Positions 38,263-47,411 are shown, counted from the stretch's first letter. The stretch is 64,000 nucleotides of DNA from CAZJHX01 sp964545715 (GCA_964545715.1 CAZJHX010000035.1:8278-72277); one strand, 5' to 3'. The notes: generated from the sequence alone by a model not told the origin. A program made the numbers and translations.

Positions 38263-39782
38263 GAAGAGCTCGCGATGCCGTGCGTCATCAGGCGCGTGGC
38301 CAGCTGGCCGGCGACCTCGTAGTCCCCAAACAGCACGTTGGCGCCCACCATGCCCGTCGTCGAGCAGGACCGCGCCGCTGCGTAGATGTCGTCGAGCAGG
38401 CGCTCGTCTTCCGGGATGCTCATGTACGTCTCCAGTAGGGCGTTCAGGCCTCCGCGCTTGAGCAACAGCCCCAGGATCGGGTCGCTGCGAAAGCTCTCGA
38501 CCGCGCTGTCCATCGTGGTGCCCAACGGCCGGGCCCCGGCGACCATGAAGTGGTAGTCCGGGTATAAGACACCGTCCGGGCCCAGCGTGATCCGGTGGAC
38601 CACAATGCCGCCCTCGCCCTCGTCCGGGTCGTCGCCGCCCTCGTAGGTGTACAGCCCCTTGAGCGGCACTTTTGTGAGCGCCTCGTCGGTGAAAAAGCGC
38701 ACCCACGGGTCGCTGGCGTCGAAGTCGCTCTCTGCACGCGCCCACGGGTTGTGCAGGCTGGGCTGCTTGCGCATGACGCTGACCAGCACGCGCGTTCCGT
38801 TCGTCAGCTCCAGCGCCTCGTGGTAGCCCTCTTCCGCCAGCTGCAGCGCATCCGGCTCGGCTACCAGACCGCGCTCGCCCAGCTCCGTGAACAGCTCGTT
38901 TTGAATGTTGTGAAAGCCCGCGTCCATGATCAGCTGCATGACCAGCCGGTGGTCGGGCAGCACCTCGGAAAACGCCTGGATCAGGTTGGCCGTCGCCTGG
39001 ACGGGCACGCCGACCTTCTTGAGATCGTCGTTCAAGCTGACGCCCACCATGCACTGGCGCGCCTTGTCGTCGCCCAGGTGCTCGCGAAAGCCCTCGAAGA
39101 AGCGCACAGCCTTGTCGTATTTGCGGGCGAAGAGCGCGTTGGTCACCATCGACCGCGCCGTCAGGACGTCGCTGTCGCGGATGAAATCAAACGCCTTGTA
39201 GAGCGCCGGCACATTGTAGGTGGGCTCCCCGATACAAAACGAAACGCTCCCGACGCCCTGAGCTTCGGCCTGCGCCAGATAGGGCATGACATCGTCCGCG
39301 TTTTTCAGCGCCTGGCGCTCCTTCTTGAAGATCGCGCCTCCGATGATGCAGTCGGGACAGACCACGTTGCATTTGCCCGTGGGGCCCATGGTGATGTACG
39401 TCGGCGCGTACTCGTTGACTGTCGGCAGGTCCTCCACCAGCGCGTAATAGGCCTCGCGATGGCCACCCGTGAGCCGGTGCAGAAACAGCATCGTCTCCAT
39501 GTCCAGGCCGGTCTGCTCGCGCACCTCCGCGGGTCCGCAGCGGCCGGTCAGCACGCCCTCGATCAGGTCCGCAGCCGCGGTGGCCGCGTCGGCAGGCTGC
39601 ACCAGGCCCCGGTCGTCGGAGCACAGCCGGCGGCCGGTCTGCACACACAGCTCTCCGAAGCGCCGGCCGACCGTCTCATCCGACGAATAGCGGCGGTAGT
39701 ACGAGTCGTATTTGCGCTTGGCCCACACCCAGTCGGTGTGTCGCGCGGCCTTCAGTCGTGTCAGGGTTTCTTTGAGTGGCAC
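38259..39782 (-). CDS. Radical SAM protein
   Basis: 507 residues. CNVVCPDC (about residues 138-145) is the C-x3-C-x2-C 4Fe-4S ligand of radical SAM enzymes. It lies unusually late, after a 130-residue helical N-terminal domain. SVSFCIGEPTYN is the following GEP-like SAM-contact element. The C-terminal third contains further Cys and may hold an auxiliary cluster or substrate site. No maturase or peptide neighbour reveals the substrate. GTG start with TAAAAT 6 nt upstream, suggesting a leaderless transcript. Confidence 0.8.
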   Translation of the reverse strand: MPLKETLTRLKAARHTDWVWAKRKYDSYYRRYSSDETVGRRFGELCVQTGRRLCSDDRGLVQPADAATAAADLIEGVLTGRCGPAEVREQTGLDMETMLFLHRLTGGHREAYYALVEDLPTVNEYAPTYITMGPTGKCNVVCPDCIIGGAIFKKERQALKNADDVMPYLAQAEAQGVGSVSFCIGEPTYNVPALYKAFDFIRDSDVLTARSMVTNALFARKYDKAVRFFEGFREHLGDDKARQCMVGVSLNDDLKKVGVPVQATANLIQAFSEVLPDHRLVMQLIMDAGFHNIQNELFTELGERGLVAEPDALQLAEEGYHEALELTNGTRVLVSVMRKQPSLHNPWARAESDFDASDPWVRFFTDEALTKVPLKGLYTYEGGDDPDEGEGGIVVHRITLGPDGVLYPDYHFMVAGARPLGTTMDSAVESFRSDPILGLLLKRGGLNALLETYMSIPEDERLLDDIYAAARSCSTTGMVGANVLFGDYEVAGQLATRLMTHGIASSS

Positions 39783-40038
39783 GGCCGGATTTTACATCAG
39801 GGCCGACTGCTCTGCATCGTCCGTCGTGGGATAGTCTCTAACGTGCGATGGACCTCTCATCCTGAGAGTGGACCCCCTCTCAAATCCCGCACCCACACGA
39901 CACAGAGCAAGTCGGTTCACTATTACCGTACACCCGCAGCCGTGTGGTCATATCCGGCATTAGTCGTACGCAAAGTAATGCTTGTCGCGTGACTTCTGCG
40001 TCGATCTTGTCAAGTCGTCGGGCTTGTAAACCGATTGA

Positions 40039-40356
40039 GTGTTCGTGCTCATTGCGATCCACGTACTGGTCGTTGTCGTGATGGCGCTGATCTTCGGCGC
40101 CATCGGCGTCGCCTTCGGGCTACTGCAGCTCGCGACCCGGCCTCCGCATCCCCTGATGCTGGCAGCGCCGTCCGGTGGCGGCGTGGCCGGGGCAGCCATG
40201 GCCTGGACACTGTCAAAAGGCTGGTTCACCCCGGTGTTGGGTGTCGCGGTGCCGATGCCCGTTTGGATCACGCTGTTTGCGCTGGCTGCCGTCATCGGCG
40301 CGGTGTGCGCGCGCCTCGTCAAGCTGCGTACGGCACCGGCGGGTGGTCAGCGATAA
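40039..40356 (+). CDS. Small integral membrane protein
   Basis: 105 residues, with three hydrophobic segments: VLIAIHVLVVVVMALIFGAI, a central APSGGGVAGAAMAWTL and VWITLFALAAVIGAVCA. The C-terminal tail is short and basic. Not recognised as a named family. GTG start without a Shine-Dalgarno sequence; TGTAAA lies 8 nt upstream. Its last 38 bp overlap the 3' end of the convergent LOG-family gene, so it may also be an overprediction, though the membrane pattern supports it. Confidence 0.5.
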   Translation: MFVLIAIHVLVVVVMALIFGAIGVAFGLLQLATRPPHPLMLAAPSGGGVAGAAMAWTLSKGWFTPVLGVAVPMPVWITLFALAAVIGAVCARLVKLRTAPAGGQR

Positions 40357-41461
40357 AGCGCGCGGCGGCGGCTACGTCGTCGGTGATCCAAAGCAGCTCC
40401 CCGTATTGTCGATTGGCGGCCAGCTGCGCGAGTACCGGGTACACAGGCCGCGTTCGGGTCCAGTACTCCACGCCCAGAAACACCATCGGGCTGATCACGC
40501 CAAACGTGCCGTAGTGGTTTTGCGCCGCGTCCTGAAAGACCTCCTGAATCGTGCCCGCGCTCCCGGGCGCAAACACCAGACCGTGCTTGGCGATGGCCAG
40601 CAGTCCGTCTTCGCGCAGGCTGTTCGAGAAGTACTTGGCCACGTGGGTCGCGAACAGGTTGGTAGGCTCGTGACCGTAGAACCACGTCGGTACAGCCAGG
40701 CTCTCACGCCCGCTCGGCGCGATCTCGCGTACCGCATACGAGGTGTCGAACCAGGCGTCATCCCGGTAGTCCGGCGCCGGCGCCATCAGTGAAAGGCAGC
40801 GCGCGACCATCTCCTGCGGCTGATCCGCCAGCCAGGCGCCCAGATTGGCCGCCTCCATCGCGCCGGGCCCGCCGCCCGTGGCTACGTGAAAACCATCGCG
40901 CGTCAGCCGACCGCCCAGTTTGACCACGTCCGCCCACATCGGATCGTCACGCCGCATGGAGTGCCCGCCCATGACGCCCACCACTTTCAGCGGATCGCCC
41001 CCATTGTCCAGATGGTCGTGTAGTGCGTCGTCCACAGCGTGGTCGTGCAGTCGCTGGCCCAGCGCCTCCAGAATCGGCTTGGGACCGCTGGCGCGTCGAG
41101 CCGCGTCGTAGTGCGCGTAGATGGCCGCGTCCACAGTCCGCTCTGCAAAGGACGCGCGCTGCCCCGGCACGTAGCCGGCCATCAGCTCTTCGATGGTGTA
41201 TAGCGCCGGCCGGTACGGGCGGTAGGGCAGCGCCGGCATGGTGGGAAACAAGACCCCGCCTGTCTCCAGGACATGATCGGTGGCCTGGGCCGACATGCGG
41301 CAGCCCAGAAACACTGCGCCGGCGGCCGGCGACGAGGTCACGGTGTCGGTAAGAGCGGTCAGGTCCAGCCCTTGTACGACCGCACCGGCGAGCGCCCCCG
41401 TGCTGGCCACGTGGCTTGTCAGCGCCGCAGCGCTTTCGATCTCGATCAGGGTGCGCGCCAT
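40319..41461 (-). CDS. LOG-family (lysine decarboxylase-like) Rossmann protein
   Basis: 380 residues. The signature GGGPGAMEA is near residue 200, and PGSAGTIQEVF near 297 matches the PGGxGTxxE motif of LOG phosphoribohydrolases and relatives. The first 150 residues are an extension not typical of LOG enzymes, containing an HDHAVDDALHDH segment. The family cleaves nucleoside monophosphates to the free base and ribose-5-phosphate, or acts as nucleosidase; the exact substrate is unknown. It follows the phosphoesterase gene by 4 bp, so the two are co-transcribed. Confidence 0.8.
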   Translation of the reverse strand: MARTLIEIESAAALTSHVASTGALAGAVVQGLDLTALTDTVTSSPAAGAVFLGCRMSAQATDHVLETGGVLFPTMPALPYRPYRPALYTIEELMAGYVPGQRASFAERTVDAAIYAHYDAARRASGPKPILEALGQRLHDHAVDDALHDHLDNGGDPLKVVGVMGGHSMRRDDPMWADVVKLGGRLTRDGFHVATGGGPGAMEAANLGAWLADQPQEMVARCLSLMAPAPDYRDDAWFDTSYAVREIAPSGRESLAVPTWFYGHEPTNLFATHVAKYFSNSLREDGLLAIAKHGLVFAPGSAGTIQEVFQDAAQNHYGTFGVISPMVFLGVEYWTRTRPVYPVLAQLAANRQYGELLWITDDVAAAARFIADHPPVPYAA

Positions 41462-41465
41462 CGGC

Positions 41466-42326
41466 TCAGCTTGGATACAGCTTGTGCAGCCGGCCCTCAG
41501 CCAGGGCCGCGGCGTTTGGGATCTCGCCGTCCAGCTCCACCCGCAAATACGTCTTGTCGGCAGCCCGCATGCCGAAGCTGGTCGACAGGTTGACCAGGTG
41601 CTCGTTTACGATCTCGTGGCCCTCCCAGACCACCTCGTGCCCGTGCACCGCCACGTTGCAGGGGCCGTTGACGCCGGCCGCGCTCAGGCGCTGCAAGAAG
41701 CGATAGGTCTCTTCCTCTGTGGAATAGCGTCGCCACAGCAGCTGGCCCAGGAAGCCGCGCTCGTACATTTTGTACGGCGGAAGGTGGCGGTAGCCGTCCA
41801 GCTCCACGGTAGCGAGGGTTTGCCGGTCAAACTCCGCGGTCGGGGCCGCGCCGTGAATGAGTACGACCCCGCACGGCGTGGTCGCAACCAACGGGCGCGA
41901 GCGAATAAAGGCGTGCAGTCGCGGCACCTCGTCGGCGCCCATGGTCGCTTCCATGGCCAGCGCCTCGTCCGGGTAGAACTTGGCGACAACAGGGCCGCCG
42001 ATGTGCCCGTGCTCATGGTTGCCCAGCAGGGACGTCACCCGGCCCGGGTAGCGCTCTGTCAGCGCGACCATCTCCCGAAAGACCTGGGCGGATTCATCCG
42101 CATACCAGTCGCCCAGGTGCTCGCACTCGCGCTCCCACTCCTCACGCTCGATCGATGGACCGTGAAAGAGGTCGCCCAGCGAGACCAGTACGGCGTCCTC
42201 TTCCGCTTGAAAGAGGGCGACCATGCGCTGGAAATCCGCCAGGTTGCCATGCAGGTCGGAGGTGACCAGCATGATGCCCGGACCGTGGACCTCGGCGATC
42301 CGATCTCTAACTACGATGTGCGCCAC
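41466..42326 (-). CDS. Calcineurin-like metallophosphoesterase
   Basis: 286 residues. Metal-binding blocks in order: SDLHGN (about 23-28), SLGDLFHG (about 49-56), LLGNHEHGH (about 100-108) and VHGHEV near 227. Together these are the full set for a binuclear metallophosphoesterase, resembling Ser/Thr phosphatase or diadenosine tetraphosphatase-like members. Likely cytoplasmic. GTG start. Upstream partner of the LOG-family gene, which may link the two in nucleotide turnover. Confidence 0.88.
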   Translation of the reverse strand: MAHIVVRDRIAEVHGPGIMLVTSDLHGNLADFQRMVALFQAEEDAVLVSLGDLFHGPSIEREEWERECEHLGDWYADESAQVFREMVALTERYPGRVTSLLGNHEHGHIGGPVVAKFYPDEALAMEATMGADEVPRLHAFIRSRPLVATTPCGVVLIHGAAPTAEFDRQTLATVELDGYRHLPPYKMYERGFLGQLLWRRYSTEEETYRFLQRLSAAGVNGPCNVAVHGHEVVWEGHEIVNEHLVNLSTSFGMRAADKTYLRVELDGEIPNAAALAEGRLHKLYPS

Positions 42327-42365
42327 ACAGGCAGCGTACCGCAGTTAGGGCGCGGGCCGATAGCT

Positions 42366-42770
42366 CTAGCCTCCGAGCGACTCCAACCCGTAGCGCCGGA
42401 AGGCGTCAGGGATGTAGCGGTCGTCGTAGCGCTCCGTCATGCGCTCGATGGCTTCGCCGTCCGGCATCAGGTCCGGATCAGCGCCCTCGCCGTTGAAGAA
42501 CTCGGGGCGATCGGCGGCCATAAACCACATCAGCTCGACCACGGACTCGCGTCGCTTCTGCTGTGGCGTGGGCTCGATCACCGGGAGCTCGTCCATGGGT
42601 GGGCGCGCCGGCATCTCCACATCCGGCATGCGCGGCTGCGTCACGATCACGTCGTTTTTGGTTGGTGTCACCTGGTCGGCGGGTCGCGTTTCGATGCGAC
42701 CACCAGACCACGTATAGAGGTACGCGTGGCTTGTTGAGCACGCGTAAGAATCACAATTCAAGGTTGCCAT
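42366..42770 (-). CDS. Hypothetical protein
   Basis: 134 residues from MATLNCDSYAC, supported by TAAGGGA 8-9 nt upstream. A short beta-like N-terminus (HAYLYTWSGGRIETR) is followed by a Pro-rich stretch (PRMPDVEMPARPPMDELPVIEPTP). A helical C-terminus contains ELMWFMAADRPEFF. No signal peptide or membrane helix. I do not recognise a family. A longer frame to 42893 is possible, but its extra residues are low-complexity. Confidence 0.5.
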   Translation of the reverse strand: MATLNCDSYACSTSHAYLYTWSGGRIETRPADQVTPTKNDVIVTQPRMPDVEMPARPPMDELPVIEPTPQQKRRESVVELMWFMAADRPEFFNGEGADPDLMPDGEAIERMTERYDDRYIPDAFRRYGLESLGG

Positions 42771-42872
42771 ACCCGTTTCCCTTACGTCGTAAATAAAATA
42801 ATACACGGATGGGAAATCCTGGGAAGTGGGTAAAAAATGACCCCCCTCATCTGACGAGCGCCGCGTCGGAGG

Positions 42873-42878
42873 TATAAA
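42873..42878 (+). promoter_or_regulatory. -10 box TATAAA, 8 nt before the YggT start
   Basis: Five of six match, with CTGACG (42851-42856) as a -35 candidate at 16 bp. ATG 42887 follows after gtgcggcc, so the transcript would be leaderless or nearly so. Confidence 0.5.
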
Positions 42879-42886
42879 GTGCGGCC

Positions 42887-43117
42887 ATGGCACTGCTCGC
42901 GACGCTCATCCACCTGTATTCGCTACTGATTCTGGGCGCGGTGATCCTGTCGTGGGTTCCGCTGCCGCGCGATAATCCAATTGTAAAAGGGGTCGAATTA
43001 CTTACCGAGCCGGTGCTCGCGCCGGTCCGCCGGCTGTTGCCGGACACGGGTGGAATCGACTTCTCGGCGATCGTCGTGCTGGTGATTTTGCACGTGCTCA
43101 GCCGCGCGCTGATGTAG
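42887..43117 (+). CDS. YggT-family membrane protein
   Basis: 76 residues, two membrane helices (LIHLYSLLILGAVILSWV and DFSAIVVLVILHVLS) around the conserved loop PIVKGVELLTEPVLAPVRRLLP-x-x-GGID, which is diagnostic for YggT/Ycf19 proteins. Single-repeat version of the family, linked in other bacteria to cell-division and osmotic functions. Its TAG is part of a 10-bp inverted repeat shared with the convergent deacetylase gene end. Confidence 0.9.
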   Translation: MALLATLIHLYSLLILGAVILSWVPLPRDNPIVKGVELLTEPVLAPVRRLLPDTGGIDFSAIVVLVILHVLSRALM

Positions 43118-43158
43118 CGATAGGGCCAGCGCTACCCACATCGCTACATGTAGCTACA
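43112..43158. terminator. Cluster of GTAGC inverted repeats between convergent genes
   Basis: ATGTAGCGAT (43112-43121) and ATCGCTACAT (43140-43149) form a perfect 10-bp inverted repeat with an 18-nt loop. The loop offers an alternative CGCTAC partner, and TGTAGCTACA (43149-43158) is a palindrome. It is probably a bidirectional transcription end or mRNA-protecting structure for yggT and the deacetylase gene. Confidence 0.5.
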
Positions 43159-44353
43159 GCACCTCTGAGAAAGAGGGCGGTGCGCACACGGACTTGTTCG
43201 TGATGGTCGCGGTGGAGTCGCCGATGTAGCGGTCCAGCGCCACCTCGATCGTGCCCGGGATGTCTGAGCAGTAGCTGTTGGGCTCCGCCGATGTGACCGT
43301 GCACATGCCCGCGCCGACGCCGTCCGCCACGCAGAAGGTCGGCGCGTGGCCGTCCATGTCCGGGCAGTACCCGTCGCAGGAGACCGTGCAGATGCCGTTG
43401 GCGCCGAGCTCGTCGCCGAAGCGGTGGCAGACCGGCTCGCGGCCGGTCACCGAGAACGCGCAGTCGGCGTCGATCTCGCACGGGGTCCCGACGAACGGCT
43501 TGACGATGGGCGGCAGGCCGTTTAGCTGCGGGAATGCGGTGGTGTCGTCCATGTTGGTGAACTCGAAGTCCTCGTCCTTGAGCCGCGTGATGATCTCCTC
43601 AAGGGAGTCAGCGGTGTTTTGGTGGACGTCGTGAAAGAGCACGATGCCGCCCTGGTGACGGCGCGTCTGGTCCAAGACGTAGCCGGCCATGTCGTGGCGA
43701 AAGCTGTCAGGCACCCACCGAAACGTCAGCTCGCTGCAGAACCCGACGCCGCCCTGGCTGTTGGCGAAGCACCAGTCGCCTGAGTCGATGTGCCAGCCGC
43801 TGACGCGATAGCCGTAATCGCGCACGGTCTGGGCGGTCGTGCAGTTGGAGGAGCCGAACGGAAAGCGGAAGTAGGTCGGGGTCTCGATGAGGTCTTGGAG
43901 GATGGCGTGCGTGCCCTCGATCTCGGTCTTGAGCGTGTCTGCGCTGACGTTTTTGAGGTTCTTGTGGCTCTGGGAGTGGTTGGCCAGCAGGTGCCCGGCG
44001 TCGCGCATCTCTACCAGCAGCTGGCGGTGTGCGTCGCTCGTGACGCGCTTGCCGTTGATGAAGAACGTGGCCTTGATGTCGTGCGCTTTGAGCACCTCGA
44101 GCACCTGGGGCGTGGAGGTCAGGTTGGGGCCGTCGTCGAACGTGAGGGCCACGCGCTTGTCGAAGGGGCCGGAGTCGGGCACCACGACGCCGGAGCAGGT
44201 GGCGTTGTCGCCCTTTTCGAAGTCCATGTTTTCGTAGAGCGCTTCCCAGTGCGGGGCGATGTCTTCGTGGAGGTGGTCGTCGGTCGAGTCGGCGCCGCAG
44301 CCCAGCCCGGCCCACACCATTGGGAAGATAAGAATCGTCTTTAGCGCCCGCAT
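43154..44353 (-). CDS. Polysaccharide deacetylase lipoprotein with Cys-rich tail
   Basis: 399 residues; the ATG is preceded by AGGAGGAG. Lipobox WAGLGC. NodB domain: TFDDG (71-75, catalytic and metal Asp pair) and HSQSH (126-130, metal His pair), with YFRFPFG and LFHDV completing the pattern. The enzyme should remove N-acetyl groups from chitin-like or peptidoglycan sugars outside the cytoplasmic membrane. The C-terminal 110 residues hold paired-Cys segments (CEIDADCAFS, CTVSCDGYCPD) like those of the surface lipoproteins elsewhere in the window. Confidence 0.9.
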   Translation of the reverse strand: MRALKTILIFPMVWAGLGCGADSTDDHLHEDIAPHWEALYENMDFEKGDNATCSGVVVPDSGPFDKRVALTFDDGPNLTSTPQVLEVLKAHDIKATFFINGKRVTSDAHRQLLVEMRDAGHLLANHSQSHKNLKNVSADTLKTEIEGTHAILQDLIETPTYFRFPFGSSNCTTAQTVRDYGYRVSGWHIDSGDWCFANSQGGVGFCSELTFRWVPDSFRHDMAGYVLDQTRRHQGGIVLFHDVHQNTADSLEEIITRLKDEDFEFTNMDDTTAFPQLNGLPPIVKPFVGTPCEIDADCAFSVTGREPVCHRFGDELGANGICTVSCDGYCPDMDGHAPTFCVADGVGAGMCTVTSAEPNSYCSDIPGTIEVALDRYIGDSTATITNKSVCAPPSFSEVL

Positions 44354-44521
44354 TTTGGTCTCCTCCTGCTGTCTTCTGGAGTCCGCCGACACCAGCGCGC
44401 CGCTGACAAAGCAGGAACCGTGCCGGAGTTTCAGATCTTTTCAGTGGAGCTTGGGACTGGACGGTGGCTTTTGGCGGTTCAAGCAGCCGCGAAGCGAAGT
44501 TGACGTGATGTGGAGGTTGAT

Positions 44522-46027
44522 GTGCGAGTGAAGGCACTGGCGATGTTCCTGATTCTGAGCTGGTCTCTGGCTGCGTGTGGCGGACGCCCGGCGCGTCGGG
44601 GGAAGAAGAAAGGCAACGACACGGGCGCCGATACGGCGGCCGCGACGGGCCAGACGGACTCCCCCGGCGACTCTGCCGGCGCCGGGGACGACGGCATCGT
44701 GCCGGACGGATCCGGCGATGGGCTGCCCACCACGGACGATACCACCGACACCGGCGACACCGGCGACACCGGGCCGACGACGGACGACACGACCGGCGCG
44801 ACGACAGACGAGGGCGACACCGGCGAGGACACCGGCGATGACGAGGTCGACTGCATTCCGCAATGTGCCGGCGCAGACTGCGGTCCGGACGGCTGCGGCG
44901 GGTCCTGTGGCACGTGCGATGTCGGAACACAGTGCAGCGACGAGGGCCTGTGCGAGTTCGTGTGCACGCCCCAGTGCAATGGTGTGGAGTGCGGCTCGGA
45001 CGGCTGCGGTGGCTCCTGCGGCAGCTGTGGCGAGGGCGCCATTTGCAGTGAAGGCGAGTGCATCTTCGAGGAGCTGGGACCGGGTGACAGCTGTGAGACG
45101 GCGTTCGAGGTCGACTCCATCCCGTTTTCGATCAGCGGCAACACCAAGTCGGCCAACAAGCTCTTCAGCTTTGTCGAGGGCGCCTGCCCCGGCAACGACA
45201 ACGGCTGGGGCGGGGGCTCAAAGGACCATGTCTACGAGTTCACGCCGCCGACGACCGGCGCTTACAAGTTTGACCTGGTCTCGCAGTTTGACTCCGTCTT
45301 GTACGTGTCCGCGGCGTGTGGGGAGATAAACGAGACGTGCCTGGGTGCTGACGAGCAGGCGTGCACCGACTGCCTGGAGACGGTGACCGTGGACCTGGAG
45401 GCGGGTGACGTGGTCTTCGTCTATGTCGACGGCTACTCAAACTCCAGCGACAACAGCGGGCAGTACGAGCTGGAGATCAGCAAGGTCGGCGGTGACGAGT
45501 GCATCCCGGCGTGCGGCGACCTGGAGTGCGGCGACGACGGCTGTGGCGGCAGCTGCGGGGCGTGCGGAGAAGGCGCGTCTTGCATGGAGGGCCAGTGCAT
45601 CATGCTGCCGGACGCGGGCGACGGCGACACGTGCGAGACGGCGCAGCTCGTGGCGGACCTGCCGTTCACCACCAGCGGCAGCAACGCGAGCTTCAACAAC
45701 GACTACTGGTACTCCACGGGCAAGTGCCCACCGGAGACGGGCGGCTACGGCAAGGGCTCCAAGGACGTCGTGTACGCCTACACGCCGCAGATGAGCGGCA
45801 GTGTCAACGTGCAGTTGACGTCCCAATTCGACTCCAACCTGTATGTGGTCACCGACTGCGGCGCCATCGACACCAGCTGTGTCGCGGGCGACGAGGATGC
45901 CTGCAGCAACTGCACGGAGACCGTGACGTTCAACGCGACGGCGGGCGTCGTCTACTACGTGATCGTCGACGGCTACAGCAACGGCAGCGGCACGTCGGGA
46001 TCGTACACGCTCAAGATCTCACCGTGA
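44522..46027 (+). CDS. PPC-domain Cys-rich lipoprotein
   Basis: 501 residues. GTG start 5 nt after GGAGG; the lipobox is SLAAC. A Thr/Asp/Gly stalk to about residue 110 is followed by two CxPQC-x-GxxCGxDGCGGSCG-type EGF-like modules. Two PPC-like beta domains (DSCETAFEVDSIPFSISG and DTCETAQLVADLPFTTSG) are each preceded by such a module, an internal duplication. PPC domains in secreted proteins bind carbohydrate or assist secretion. No catalytic domain is fused. A start at 44510 is the alternative. Confidence 0.75.
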   Translation: MRVKALAMFLILSWSLAACGGRPARRGKKKGNDTGADTAAATGQTDSPGDSAGAGDDGIVPDGSGDGLPTTDDTTDTGDTGDTGPTTDDTTGATTDEGDTGEDTGDDEVDCIPQCAGADCGPDGCGGSCGTCDVGTQCSDEGLCEFVCTPQCNGVECGSDGCGGSCGSCGEGAICSEGECIFEELGPGDSCETAFEVDSIPFSISGNTKSANKLFSFVEGACPGNDNGWGGGSKDHVYEFTPPTTGAYKFDLVSQFDSVLYVSAACGEINETCLGADEQACTDCLETVTVDLEAGDVVFVYVDGYSNSSDNSGQYELEISKVGGDECIPACGDLECGDDGCGGSCGACGEGASCMEGQCIMLPDAGDGDTCETAQLVADLPFTTSGSNASFNNDYWYSTGKCPPETGGYGKGSKDVVYAYTPQMSGSVNVQLTSQFDSNLYVVTDCGAIDTSCVAGDEDACSNCTETVTFNATAGVVYYVIVDGYSNGSGTSGSYTLKISP

Positions 46028-47053
46028 GCCGGCCAGAAACTCCTCGATAGTCGCGGTCTCGGTGACCAGCGGGTCCGTCTCGGGCAGCCCGCGCGCGCGG
46101 ATGTAGCGCTTGAACCAGGTCACCGCGGTGCGCAGATCCTCGTCGCCGCCCGACCGCTGATACATGCGGCCGATCCGCAGAATCAGCGCGGCGCGCGCCG
46201 GATCCAGCGCCAGGGCCGCGCGGTAGCCCTCGATCGCCTCGGCGCGGTCACCCATGCCGAAGATCGCCGACGCCCTCCCGATGACCGCCTCAACCCGCTT
46301 GGGCTGCAGCTTCAACACCTCATCGAAGCGCTTCAGCGCCTCCGCGTAGTTCAAGAAGTCGAGCTCGATCGCGCCCAGGTTCACGCGCGCGGTGACGTTT
46401 TTCGGGTCCAGGCCAGCAGCGTGTTTGAGGTGCGCGACGGCCTTGGGCAGCTTGGCCATGCGCAGATAGACCTGGCCCAGGTTGGTGTGTCCCTCGATGG
46501 AGGCCCGGTCCAACGTGAGCACCTTCTGCTCCAGGATCCACTTGGCCATCTCGAGCTTGCCCGACCGCAGGAGGATGAGCGCGCGGGTGTTCAGCGCCGT
46601 CACGTCATGCGGATAGCTGCGCAGCAGATCCTGAACGATTGCATCGGCGGCGTCGATGTCCCCGCGCGCGAGCAGCAGGGCAGCACGCAGGTTGGCGCTA
46701 AAGGCCGCGACCCGGTCACTGCGAGGTGATGCCCGTCTGGCCGCTTCGACGGCGGCGTCTGCCTCCCCGGTCTCTCGGCGCACCCGATAGATGGCGGCGA
46801 TGTTCAGGTGCGCTTCGGCAAAGTGCGGGTCGAAGCGGACGGCGGCGCGGAACTCACCCAGCGCCGCGTCGTAGTCGGGCGGGTTTTCCAGCGCCAGGCG
46901 GATACCGCGACGGAAAGCCCTCTGGGCGCGCAGATCGACACCCGGGACGACGGTTGGCGCCTGGGCGCGATCGACGACGTGAATATTGGTGAAGTCTTCC
47001 GGCGGTGGCGGAGACGAGTGGGTCAGCAGAGCAGCGAGAGCAACAACCAGCAT
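46019..47053 (-). CDS. Exported TPR-repeat protein
   Basis: 344 residues with an N-terminal hydrophobic signal (MLVVALAALLTHSS). About seven TPR units of 34 residues follow, for example YDAALGEFRAAVRFDPHFAEAHLNIAAIY and PKAVAHLKHAAGLDPKNVTARVNLGAI. It is a scaffold for protein-protein contacts in the periplasm. The ATG at 47053 has GGAGG 6 nt upstream, while the TTG at 47059 would sit on it. The stop overlaps that of the convergent PPC lipoprotein by 9 bp. Confidence 0.8.
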   Translation of the reverse strand: MLVVALAALLTHSSPPPPEDFTNIHVVDRAQAPTVVPGVDLRAQRAFRRGIRLALENPPDYDAALGEFRAAVRFDPHFAEAHLNIAAIYRVRRETGEADAAVEAARRASPRSDRVAAFSANLRAALLLARGDIDAADAIVQDLLRSYPHDVTALNTRALILLRSGKLEMAKWILEQKVLTLDRASIEGHTNLGQVYLRMAKLPKAVAHLKHAAGLDPKNVTARVNLGAIELDFLNYAEALKRFDEVLKLQPKRVEAVIGRASAIFGMGDRAEAIEGYRAALALDPARAALILRIGRMYQRSGGDEDLRTAVTWFKRYIRARGLPETDPLVTETATIEEFLAGSR

Positions 47054-47098
47054 GAGCAACCTCCACTCAACATCTTGGAGATTCCACGCCGGATCTGT

Positions 47099-47344
47099 CT
47101 AATCGTCGGCCTTTTTCCAGATGTCGAGAACGTCGGACAGCAGGTACCACGTGTCTTTTCCACGCGCGGCGTGGTGGATGCCGACCTCGGTGTTGTTTCG
47201 CACTCCCAGGAAGCGGCCGTTTCGCCGGCGCACCTTGCCTGAGGCGGTGGTGACTTTGACCACCAACTCCACATCGTGGCCACGCTTCTTTTCGATGCCC
47301 GTCAGGAAGCGCAGCAGCTCGTCCGGTGTCTTGGCGTCGCTCAT
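47099..47344 (-). CDS. Small basic hypothetical protein
   Basis: 81 residues from MSDAKTPDELLRFL. A helix is followed by a beta-rich basic core (VELVVKVTTASGKVRRRNGRFLGVRNNTEVGIHH) and ends LLSDVLDIWKKADD. No signal peptide and no family recognised. The longer frame to 47473 overlaps the divergent kinase and is Pro/Ala/Arg-rich. A TATCAT box ends 8 nt before this ATG (plus 47353-47358), supporting the short version. Confidence 0.55.
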   Translation of the reverse strand: MSDAKTPDELLRFLTGIEKKRGHDVELVVKVTTASGKVRRRNGRFLGVRNNTEVGIHHAARGKDTWYLLSDVLDIWKKADD

Positions 47345-47352
47345 GGCGGCTG

Positions 47353-47358
47353 ATGATA
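47353..47358 (-). promoter_or_regulatory. -10 box TATCAT, 8 nt before the 81-residue ORF
   Basis: Five of six match to TATAAT, in the same position as at 6825-6830 on the other strand. Confidence 0.4.
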
Positions 47359-47411
47359 GCAAGCGCGGGCGTGCTTGACATGGTCGAGGGCATGGGACGT
47401 GATGGGAGGCC

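Noticed and set aside
39783..40038. Possible small RNA in the gap
   Set aside because: Only a short CTCTCA-tcc-TGAGAG hairpin (39854-39868) is visible, without promoter or T-run; not enough to call.
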